Below, piece after piece: positions 42,536 to 51,400 of a stretch of 64,000 nt of DNA. How positions within the stretch are numbered: the stretch's first letter is position 1; each line of letters begins with the position of its first letter. Made by a program: the position numbers and the translations under genes. The notes beneath the pieces were generated by a model. That model saw nothing but the letters and a program-made list of their open reading frames with translations, searched no databases and had not been told where the DNA came from. This DNA comes from Candidatus Saccharimonadota bacterium (GTDB taxonomy: Bacteria > Patescibacteriota > Saccharimonadia > Saccharimonadales > Saccharimonadaceae), in assembly GCA_015655045.1 (NCBI GenBank), contig JAATFU010000007.1:62001-126000 (forward strand), in the 5' to 3' direction.

Positions 42536-43822
42536 ATGAAGACTTCTGTAAAAAACCTCACCGACACCAAAGTTCAATTAACTGTTACCCTTGAGCCTCA
42601 AGAATTGGCCGACGCCGAGCAAGTAGCTCTCACAAAACTCGCGCGCGACATTAAAGTACCTGGCTTCCGAACCGGCAAGGTCCCGGTTGCGGTTGCGGCA
42701 AAAAACGTGAGCCAATCGGCTCTGCAAGAGCAAACTCTCGACGATGCCATTAGTAAGGCTGTTGCCACTGCTTTTTTAGCTGAAGATATTCAAGTATTGG
42801 AGCGTCCAACAGTTGAAGTAAAGAAATATGTTCCGGGCGAAACTGTTGAATTCACCGCTGAGGCTGAGATATTGCCAGCCGTTACACTTGGCGATTACAC
42901 AAAATTAAAGGTACCTACTGCAAAGTTAACGATTACTACGAAAGAAATTGACGAAGTTATTGAACGCATGCGTGAAGGCTTCTCAGAGAAAAAGGCAGTC
43001 GAGCGCGAAGCGCAAACTGGCGACGATACTATTATTGACTTCGTAGGGAAGCGTGATGATGTAGCTTTTGATGGTGGTACGGGTACTGATTACGCCCTAA
43101 AACTTGGTAGTAACTCTTTTATTCCTGGATTTGAAGAGGGGATTGTGGGTCACAAACCAGGTGAAACTTTTGATCTTAAGCTTACTTTTCCTAAAGATTA
43201 TCATGCAGCCGACCTAAAGGGTGCCAAAGTGACCTTTACAACAACTTTGAAGTCGGTCACGGAGACTATCTTGCCAGAAGTTGATGATGTCTTTGCCGCA
43301 AAGGCGGGGCCATTTACAAGTGTAGCGGAGCTAAAAGCTGACATTAAGCGAGAACTCACTGCCCAAAAAGAGCGCGAGGCAGCCGAGAAGTTGAAAGATG
43401 AATTGGTTAACCAATTGGTTGAGATGAGTACCGTTCCGGTGCCAGAGATTCTTGTTAAAGATCAAATGGGCTCCATCGAGCAGGATTTCACCCAGAACCT
43501 TATGTACCAGGGCCTTACCTTGGAGCAGTACCTTGAACAAAAGAACTTTGCCAGTAAAGATAAATGGCTCGACACCGAGGTCAAGGATGCTGCCATTAAG
43601 CGTGTAAAAGCAGGACTCGTTCTAGCCGAACTCAGTAAGACTGAAAAAATCCAAGCAACCAACGAAGAACTCGAGGCGCATGTTGAGCTTTATAAGAAAC
43701 AGTATGCCAACAATCCCGAGGCTCTGAAGCAATTTGAGACACCTGAAGTACGTAACGATATTGCAAATCGTCTTCTAACCGAAAAGACGGTTGAAAAATT
43801 GGTTGAACTCAATACCAAATAA
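42536..43822 (+). CDS. tig: Trigger factor
   Basis: Ribosome-bound chaperone and peptidyl-prolyl isomerase, 428 residues. The ribosome-docking motif is VPGFRTGKVP near residue 40. The FKBP-type domain spans about 155-240 (GDDTIIDFVGKRDDVAFDGG, FIPGFEEGIVG). The helical C-terminal chaperone arms follow. It is followed by clpP, the usual tig-clpP order, but clpX is not present downstream. Its own promoter lies between hisS and tig. Confidence 0.95.
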   Translation: MKTSVKNLTDTKVQLTVTLEPQELADAEQVALTKLARDIKVPGFRTGKVPVAVAAKNVSQSALQEQTLDDAISKAVATAFLAEDIQVLERPTVEVKKYVPGETVEFTAEAEILPAVTLGDYTKLKVPTAKLTITTKEIDEVIERMREGFSEKKAVEREAQTGDDTIIDFVGKRDDVAFDGGTGTDYALKLGSNSFIPGFEEGIVGHKPGETFDLKLTFPKDYHAADLKGAKVTFTTTLKSVTETILPEVDDVFAAKAGPFTSVAELKADIKRELTAQKEREAAEKLKDELVNQLVEMSTVPVPEILVKDQMGSIEQDFTQNLMYQGLTLEQYLEQKNFASKDKWLDTEVKDAAIKRVKAGLVLAELSKTEKIQATNEELEAHVELYKKQYANNPEALKQFETPEVRNDIANRLLTEKTVEKLVELNTK

Positions 43823-43842
43823 ATTACGAGGTAATTTTATAA

Positions 43843-43869
43843 CTAGCACTCACTTGCATCGAGTGCTAG
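43843..43869 (+). promoter_or_regulatory. CIRCE operator upstream of clpP
   Basis: CTAGCACTC, 9-nt spacer, GAGTGCTAG: CIRCE with the outermost pair changed from T-A to C-G. Same arrangement relative to the promoter as at clpC. Confidence 0.88.
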
Positions 43870-43882
43870 TTTTATATATACT
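43854..43882 (+). promoter_or_regulatory. Promoter of clpP, leaderless
   Basis: -35 TTGCAT (43854-43859) in the CIRCE spacer, 17-bp gap, -10 TATACT (43877-43882) ending 6 nt before the ATG at 43889. Confidence 0.75.
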
Positions 43883-43888
43883 TAGTAT

Positions 43889-44485
43889 ATGAGTAAGCCA
43901 ACTAATTATCTTGTTCCAACGGTTATCGAAAAATCATATGATGGCGAGCGTGCTTTTGATATCTACTCTCGTCTTTTAAATGAACGTATCATCTTTCTTG
44001 GCGAAGATGTCAATGAGCATACTGCAAATGTGGTCGTTGCCCAGCTTCTCCACCTTGCCTACGCTGACCCAAAGAAAGACATCAAACTATACATTAACAG
44101 CCCCGGCGGTAGCGTCTATGACGGTCTCGCTATTTATGACACGATTCAGTTTATTAAGCCTGACGTACAAACGATTGGTATTGGTCTACAGGCGAGTATG
44201 GGTGCCTTTCTCTTAAGTAGTGGTACAAAGGGGAAACGATTTGCGTTGCCAAATAGTCGTATTATGATTCATCAGCCCTCGAGTGGTACTCAGGGAAAGA
44301 TTACAGATCAAGAGATTACTCTCAAAGAAGGTATTTATTTAAAGCAACACCTTAACGAGATTTTGGCAAAGAACACTGGCCAAAAGCTTGCTAAAATCGA
44401 GAAGGATACTGATCGAGATTTTTGGATGAGCGCAAAAGAGTCCGTTGAATATGGCTTAATTGATGCGGTGATTGATAAGGCGTAG
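43889..44485 (+). CDS. clpP: ATP-dependent Clp protease proteolytic subunit
   Basis: Serine peptidase that forms the tetradecameric degradation chamber, 198 residues. The catalytic Ser is in [14 protein letters not shown], the His in [10 protein letters not shown], and the Asp in the final third ([10 protein letters not shown]). It lacks a long propeptide. Two ATP-dependent partners are usual; in this window only ClpC is found, under the same type of operator. The ATG is fixed by the leaderless promoter. Confidence 0.96.
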   Translation: MSKPTNYLVPTVIEKSYDGERAFDIYSRLLNERIIFLGEDVNEHTANVVVAQLLHLAYADPKKDIKLYINSPGGSVYDGLAIYDTIQFIKPDVQTIGIGLQASMGAFLLSSGTKGKRFALPNSRIMIHQPSSGTQGKITDQEITLKEGIYLKQHLNEILAKNTGQKLAKIEKDTDRDFWMSAKESVEYGLIDAVIDKA

Positions 44486-44516
44486 AACCCGCGTCATTCA
44501 ACTTGCTATAAAGGTG

Positions 44517-44522
44517 TATAAT
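44517..44522 (+). promoter_or_regulatory. -10 box for the small membrane protein gene
   Basis: TATAAT about 43 nt before the ATG at 44566; a weak -35 only. Confidence 0.5.
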
Positions 44523-44565
44523 AATCCCATCCATTTGATTTCCATTTTTTAGAAGGGGTGAGTCT

Positions 44566-44847
44566 ATGGAAGAACCTGTTACTTCGAAAACGAGTAAAAG
44601 CAATGCCGCTCCAAGCGTGTTCTGGGACGCGTTTCTCGTGTGTGTCGTCTTGTTCATAGTACTTGCGGGGGCTTTCGTTGGCTTCGGCCTCGTAACTCTT
44701 GCCTGGTGGCTGTGGCAGACAGATCGATCGGGCGCGCAGTTGATGCCGTGGGGTATAGTGTGGGCGTGTGCGGCCGCCCTAGTCACTGCAACAATCACCA
44801 TAGCATTGATCATGAGGAGGTTATTGCAACAAGTTCTCGCGGTGTAG
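44566..44847 (+). CDS. Small membrane protein with two helices, 93 aa
   Basis: Unrecognised. A polar N-terminus (MEEPVTSKTSKSNAAP) is followed by two hydrophobic helices (LVCVVLFIVLAGAFVGFGLV, and IVWACAAALVTATITIALIM) and a short basic tail. AAGGGGTG lies 5-6 nt before the ATG. The base composition is unlike the neighbours: 38 of 60 bases at 44701-44760 are G or C. It is monocistronic, with its own promoter and the strongest terminator in the window, which suggests recent acquisition or a distinct expression need. Confidence 0.68.
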   Translation: MEEPVTSKTSKSNAAPSVFWDAFLVCVVLFIVLAGAFVGFGLVTLAWWLWQTDRSGAQLMPWGIVWACAAALVTATITIALIMRRLLQQVLAV

Positions 44848-44850
44848 CAG

Positions 44851-44908
44851 ACTCGGGCCGCGCAACCTTTTTAGGTAGTGTGCGGCCCGAGTATCATTTT
44901 TTGTTTTG
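44851..44908 (+). terminator. Strong terminator after the small membrane protein gene
   Basis: ACTCGGGCCGC / GCGGCCCGAGT, an 11-bp GC-rich perfect stem with a 20-nt loop, then a T-rich tract. Confidence 0.9.
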
Positions 44909-45090
44909 TCTATTGACTATTTAAATCCAAAGCTTCACAATAGCTATTAAGAAGTAGAGTAGCTCTGGTTATCTATGTCTTCGTGCGGGAGTGGCATCAA
45001 CGTACGAAACAACCAGTGCTCAGGGAATCTTCGGCGCCAAAGACCCCTATTAAACCAAATACAATTTATATGCGAGGAGTAGCATCACCT

Positions 45091-48000
45091 ATGGCAAACA
45101 TTAAGCCTAGTAACGCTAAGCGTGTTTTCTTTACAAAAGACGCAGTTGCGTTACCGTTACCAAACCTAATCGCTCACCAAAAGGACAGTTGGCGTGAATT
45201 CGTCGAAACCGGTCTAAGTGAGATATTTGCAGAATTAAACCCAATCGATGACTATACGGGTCAGAAGTTATCGCTTCGTTTTAAGGAGTATGCATTCCAA
45301 GATCCTAAGACAACAGAGCGTGATGCGAAAGAGAATAACTTGACCTTTGATGCGCCTTTGCATGCAAACGTTGAGCTTACAAATAAGGTAACAGGCGAAG
45401 TAAAAGAACAAGAGATCTACCTTGGTGACTACCCATGGATGACCGATCGAGGCACCTTTATTATTAATGGTACGGAGCGCGTTGTTGTTTCTCAGCTTAT
45501 CCGAAGTGCCGGTGTCTTCTTTACTGCCGATAAAGCTGCCACTCGTAACTTCTATGGAGCTAAGCTTATTCCAGGTCGTGGTGCATGGCTTGAATTTGAG
45601 ACAGCTAGCAATGGTGCCATCTATGTCAAGATTGACCGTCGTCGTAAATTGCCAATTACGACTCTTTTCCGCGCCCTTGGTCACAACAAGACATCAGAGA
45701 TCAAAGCGCTCTTTGCTGATGTTGATACAGGTGAAGTGAAGTATATCGATGCGACGCTAGAGAAAGACCCAGCTCGCGGAAGTAATGAAGCTCTCATCGA
45801 AGTATATCGTCGCCTTCGTCCAGGGGATCTTGCGACTGTTGATAACGCTCGTTCAATGATTGAGCGCATGTTCTTCGATTTCAAACGTTTTGATTACAGC
45901 CGCGTGGGACGCTACAAGTTGAATCAACGACTAGGGCTTGATCTACCAAATGTAACCGAAAATCGTGTCTTCCAACTCAGCGACCTGATCGCGATTGTAA
46001 AAGAGATTATTCGTCTCAATAATACCCAAGACCCTGCTGATGACATTGACGCTTTGTCAAACCGTCGGGTTAAGTTAGTGGGCGAACTTGTGGCTCGTCA
46101 GTTCCGTGTCGGTATGTTGCGTATGCAACGTAACGCTATGGATCGCATGAGTATGAGCGACCTTGAAACAGTCACTCCAGGTCAGCTAATTAATGCTCGA
46201 CCAGTCGTTGCTGCTGTACGTGAATTCTTTGCAAGCTCACAGCTATCACAGCTGATGGACGAGACAAACCCATTAGCTGAGCTTTCTCACAAGCGTCGCC
46301 TAAGCTCAATGGGGCCCGGTGGACTATCTCGAGAGCGTGCTGGCTTTGATGTTCGTGATGCGCACCCAACTCACTATGGGCGTCTGTGTGTCGTTGAAAC
46401 GCCAGAAGGCGCCAACATTGGACTCGTACTTAACCTCGCTTCATATGCACGGGTAAATGAGTATGGCTTTATCGAGACACCTTACTTGAAGGTTGTTGAT
46501 GGTAAGGTAACCAAAGAAGTCGTGTACCTTGATGCTTCTCAAGAAATCACCGAAGTGATCGCTGATGCCAGTGTCAAGCTTAATGACGACGGTTCATTTA
46601 TTGATAGTCGTGTCAGTGCCCGAAATGGTCTTTTGCCAGAACAGGTTGACGCTATTGAGGTAACCTATGTTGATGCCGCCCACAAACAGATTCTTGGTTC
46701 ATCGGCTGCCTTAATTCCTTTCATTGAGAAGAACCGTGTTGACCGTTCCCTCACTGGTTCTGCCATGCAGAAGCAAGCCGTTCCCCTCCTGCGTCCACAA
46801 GCACCTATCGTCGGTACGGGTATTGAAGGTGAGATCGCACGCAACACCAGTCAACTGATTACTGCTAGCGGTGATGGTGAAGTTGTCCGAGCTGATGGTG
46901 ATCAAGTTGATGTGAAGTATAAAGACGGTATCAAAGCATACGAACTGGTTCACTTCGCAAAGAGTAATGACGATCGTTCTATTAACCAAAAGGTTCGTGT
47001 TGAGCGTGGCCAAAAAGTAAAAGCTGGTGACATTTTGATTGAGGGTGCCTCAATTGCCGATGGTGAACTTGCCCTTGGAAGCGACCTGACTGTCGCCTTT
47101 ATGCCTTGGGGCGGTTACAACATGGATGATGCTATCGTCCTATCGAATCGCGTTGTCCAAGATGATACTCTTACAAGTATTAACATTAAAGACTATACGG
47201 TTGAAGTCCGTGAAACGAAGCTCGGGCCTGAGATTGTCACTCGAGATATTCCAAACGTGAGCGAAGAATCCCTTCGTCACCTTGATGAAAATGGTATCGT
47301 GCAACTTGGATCCGAAGTGAAATCCGGCGATGTATTGGTTGGAAAGATTACACCAAAAGGCGAGCAGGAACTTTCAAGTGAAGAGCGACTACTTCGAGCT
47401 ATCTTTGGCGAGAAAGCCAAAGACGTTCGCGATACGTCACAGCGCATGAATAATGCAGGTGGCGGTAAAGTAGTCGGTGTAAAAATCTTTAGCCGTGAAA
47501 ATGGTCATGAACTAAAAGCCGGTGTCTTGATGCAAATTCAGATCTTTGTCGCACAGCTTCGTAAGATCTCTGTGGGTGACAAGTTAGCTGGCCGACACGG
47601 TAACAAGGGTGTAGTTGCTCGTATTCTCCCTGTTGAGGATATGCCATTCATGGAAGATGGAACACCAGTTGATGTGGTCTTAAACCCACTTGGTGTGCCA
47701 AGTCGTATGAATATTGGACAGCTGTTTGAAACCCATCTTGGTATGGCTGCTCGCGCACTTGGATATAAGGTTGCAACCCCTCCATTTGATGGAGTGCCAA
47801 ACGATACTATTAGTGACGAGCTTGAAAAAGCTGGTTTTGCTCGAGATGGTAAATTCCAACTATATGACGGTCGTGACGGTAGCCCATTCGAAGAGCGAAC
47901 CACTGTTGGTGTGATGCACATGATTAAGCTACACCACATGGTGAGCGATAAGATTCACGCTCGTTCAACCGGTCCATACACGATGGTGACTCAACAGCCA

Positions 48001-48453
48001 CTTGGTGGTAAGGCTCAAAACGGTGGACAGCGCTTTGGAGAGATGGAAGTCTGGGCACTTGAGGCTTATGGCGCCGCTTCAACCCTCCAGGAAATGATTA
48101 CCATTAAGTCTGACGACGTTTACGGACGTGCCAAGGCGTATGAGTCGATCATTAAGGACGAGGCGATTGTTGGTCCGAAACTACCTGAATCATTTAATGT
48201 GCTAGTAAAAGAGCTGCAAGGGTTAGGTCTCCGTGTTGATCTCCTTGACGAGTCTGAAGATGCCATTGTTGATGCAGAGCAAATCATTGGGAGTGTGATC
48301 AATGGCGAGCCTGTTGCTGCGCTTCCCGTAAGTGATGATGACGATACCGCCGATGAAGAGATTCTCGATGAAGCCGATGAGTTTGGCGATCTCGGAGACG
48401 GTGTGTCGATTCAAGATATTGATGAAATAGAAGAAATCAAGGAGGAGGCGTAA
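45091..48453 (+). CDS. rpoB: DNA-directed RNA polymerase subunit beta
   Basis: 1120 residues. Core motifs are intact: the rifampicin-region block SQLMDETNPLAELSHKRR with SMGPGGLSRERAGFDVRD, then KITPKGEQELSSEERLLRA, DKLAGRHGNKGVVARILP and LGGKAQNGGQRFGEMEVWAL. The region lacks the large lineage insertions of proteobacteria. The C-terminal ~45 residues are very acidic. GAGGAG at 45074-45079 lies 11 nt before the ATG at 45091 and a TACAAT box is just upstream, so the longer frames from 44983 or 45070 are less likely. The usual upstream neighbours rplKAJL are absent. Confidence 0.97.
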   Translation: MANIKPSNAKRVFFTKDAVALPLPNLIAHQKDSWREFVETGLSEIFAELNPIDDYTGQKLSLRFKEYAFQDPKTTERDAKENNLTFDAPLHANVELTNKVTGEVKEQEIYLGDYPWMTDRGTFIINGTERVVVSQLIRSAGVFFTADKAATRNFYGAKLIPGRGAWLEFETASNGAIYVKIDRRRKLPITTLFRALGHNKTSEIKALFADVDTGEVKYIDATLEKDPARGSNEALIEVYRRLRPGDLATVDNARSMIERMFFDFKRFDYSRVGRYKLNQRLGLDLPNVTENRVFQLSDLIAIVKEIIRLNNTQDPADDIDALSNRRVKLVGELVARQFRVGMLRMQRNAMDRMSMSDLETVTPGQLINARPVVAAVREFFASSQLSQLMDETNPLAELSHKRRLSSMGPGGLSRERAGFDVRDAHPTHYGRLCVVETPEGANIGLVLNLASYARVNEYGFIETPYLKVVDGKVTKEVVYLDASQEITEVIADASVKLNDDGSFIDSRVSARNGLLPEQVDAIEVTYVDAAHKQILGSSAALIPFIEKNRVDRSLTGSAMQKQAVPLLRPQAPIVGTGIEGEIARNTSQLITASGDGEVVRADGDQVDVKYKDGIKAYELVHFAKSNDDRSINQKVRVERGQKVKAGDILIEGASIADGELALGSDLTVAFMPWGGYNMDDAIVLSNRVVQDDTLTSINIKDYTVEVRETKLGPEIVTRDIPNVSEESLRHLDENGIVQLGSEVKSGDVLVGKITPKGEQELSSEERLLRAIFGEKAKDVRDTSQRMNNAGGGKVVGVKIFSRENGHELKAGVLMQIQIFVAQLRKISVGDKLAGRHGNKGVVARILPVEDMPFMEDGTPVDVVLNPLGVPSRMNIGQLFETHLGMAARALGYKVATPPFDGVPNDTISDELEKAGFARDGKFQLYDGRDGSPFEERTTVGVMHMIKLHHMVSDKIHARSTGPYTMVTQQPLGGKAQNGGQRFGEMEVWALEAYGAASTLQEMITIKSDDVYGRAKAYESIIKDEAIVGPKLPESFNVLVKELQGLGLRVDLLDESEDAIVDAEQIIGSVINGEPVAALPVSDDDDTADEEILDEADEFGDLGDGVSIQDIDEIEEIKEEA

Positions 48454-48454
48454 T

Positions 48455-51400
48455 ATGTCACGAGTACTTGCAAACAACGGGATCGCTGACTTTGACGCAG
48501 TCCGTCTAGCCGTTGCTAGTCCAGAAGACATCCTTAAATGGAGTCATGGTGAAGTAACAAAACCCGAAACGATTAATTATCGTACCCAGAAACCAGAACG
48601 TGATGGTCTGTTTTGTGAGCGTATCTTTGGCCCTGTTAAGGATATTAACCCACATGATAACAAACTAAAGGGTGTTCGCTCACGCGAAGCTGCAATTGAT
48701 AAGAATGGTGACCTTGTCACAAAGTCAATTGTTCGTCGTGAACGTATGGCACATATTAGCCTTGCAGCACCTGTCGCACACATTTGGTTCATGCGCGGCA
48801 CACCAAGTGCTATGTCACTTTTGCTTGGTATTACGGTTCGTAATCTTGAGCGTATCGCTTACTTTGCTACATATGTCATCTTAAAAGCTGACGACACAAA
48901 GCGCGATCAGTACTTAGCTGATCTCGAGGCTGAGACTGAAGCGGGTCGAGCTGCCATTAAGATTCGTTATGAGCGTGAAGCTGGAGTTGGTGAAACTGAG
49001 ACTGATCCAGGTGTTGACGTCAAAGCCCTCGCCGAACAAATGTCTCGTGAAGTTGAAGAACTGAATGAGAGCTACACAACGAAGAAAACTCAGCTGGAAA
49101 GCCTCGTAAAAGGTGCGCTTCTCAATGAAAGTGATTACCGTAATCTTCCTGAAGAATACGAAGACCTTGTTGAAGTTGGGATGGGCGGGACTGCTCTCAA
49201 AGCGTTGCTTGATGAAATCAAGTTACCTGAGCTTATCGCACAGCTTACGACTGAGGTTGAAAGTGCAAAGGGACAGCGCGAGAAGAAGCTTCAGAAGCGC
49301 CTTAAGGTACTTGAAGGTATGCACGCAGCGGGTATTAAGCCAAGTAGCTTAACACTCACTGTCCTACCGGTGATTCCTCCAGACCTTCGTCCAATGGTTC
49401 AACTAACTGGTGGTCGTTTTGCGACATCAGACCTTAACGACTTATATCGACGTGTTATCAACCGTAATAACCGTTTGAAGAAGTTGATTGATCTAAATGC
49501 ACCTGAAGTCATCCGCCGTAATGAAATGCGTATGCTCCAAGAAGCCGTTGACGCCCTCATTGATAACTCCGCAGCCCGTGGTGGTCGTGCGGTGAATGCA
49601 ACTGGTGGTCGACGTCGTCTTAAGTCAATTAGCGACATGCTCAAAGGAAAGCAAGGTCGTTTCCGTCAGAACCTGCTTGGTAAGCGTGTTGACTACTCGG
49701 GACGTTCTGTCATTGTGGTTGGTCCGAAGCTCAAGATTAGCGAATGTGGCCTGCCAAAGCAGATGGCACTGGAACTATTCAAGCCATTTGTTATTAGTTG
49801 GTTAATCCGGGGTGAGCATGCTCACAATATCCGTTCCGCTACTCGTCTGATTGAAGCAGGGGACGCTCTCGTGTGGGATGCTCTCGATGCAGTCATTGAA
49901 GGCAAGTATGTTCTATTGAACCGTGCGCCTTCGCTTCACCGTTTGTCGATCCAAGCTTTTCAACCAAAGCTAGTTGAGGGTAAGGCTATCCAGCTTCACC
50001 CACTCGTTGCAAATGGTTTTAACGCCGATTACGATGGTGACCAGATGGCTGTTCACTTGCCTCTTTCTGTTGATGCGCAGCGCGAAGCTCGCGAATTGAT
50101 GAGCGCAACAAACAACCTGTTAAAGCCTGCTGATGGTGCGCCTGTGCTTAATATTGGCCAGGACGTCGTGTTGGGTAACTATTACCTGACATATGTCAAA
50201 CCAAGTGCCCAGACCGAGCACATCAAGTCGTATAGCTCTGTCTATGAAGCTGAAATGGCCTATGATAATGGCGTATTGCAATTGCAAACTCCAATTCGTG
50301 TCTTCACTCGTGGTGAAATTCGCACCACTACCCTTGGGCGTGTCTTCTTTAACGACATTCTGCCAGCTGAGTATCCATTCGATAACAGCGTACAGAACAA
50401 GAAGCAATTGAAGAAAGTGTTAGCGAACATCTTTAATGACTATGATGCCGAAACTACTGCTCAGACTGCTGACCGTATGAAGGGTCTCGCCTTCCGTTTT
50501 GCAACAGTGGCTGCCGTGTCAACTGGTAAAGATGACTACCTTCACTTTGAAGAGATCGCTGGCTTTGTTGCCGAGGGTGACGCCAAGACCGCTTTGATCT
50601 CAGATCAATTTGACCAAGGTCTGATCACCGAAGAAGAACGCTATAGCTTAACGGTTGCCTCATGGCGTGCTGTTGACCGCACTGTCACTGAGTTCTTACA
50701 GAGTAAGCTCAAAGATATGGATACCAGTATTAGTGTGATGGTGAACTCTGGTGCTCGTGGTGATATCTCAAACGTGAAGCTTGCAAGTGCCATGGTAGGA
50801 ATTATGGTGGATGCAGCCAACCGTGAGATTGAGCTGCCAATCCGAAGTAACTATAAAGATGGATTAAGCTCACTTGAACAATTCGTAGCAACACGAGGTG
50901 CTCGTAAAGGTCTGATCGATACCGCTCTCAAGACCGCTGACTCAGGATACCTAACTCGACGTTTGGTCGATGTGTCTCAGGATGTCTTTACGGTTGAAGA
51001 TCAACCCGACAGTGACTCTGGTTTTGCAATCTACCGTAATGAGTCAACACTGACTATGATTGCCTTTGGTAATCGTCTATTCGGTCGCTACACCGCTGAG
51101 GCGATTGATGGTTACATTGGGGCTGACGAGCTCATTACTCGTGAAGTTGCTGCTGCTATTGAAGCTGACAGCAGTATCGAGAGCGTGAAGATTCAAAGTG
51201 TCCTATCGACCAAGAACCTCCGTGGTATTCCACGCCGCAGTTATGGTATTGATATGGCCTCTGGTAAACTTGTCGCTGCAGCGCAACCAGTCGGGGTAAT
51301 CGCTGCCCAGTCAGTGGGCGAGCCTGGTACCCAGCTAACACTTAAGACCTTCCACGCTGGTGGTGTAGCCGGTGGGGACATTACCCAGGGTCTACCTCGA

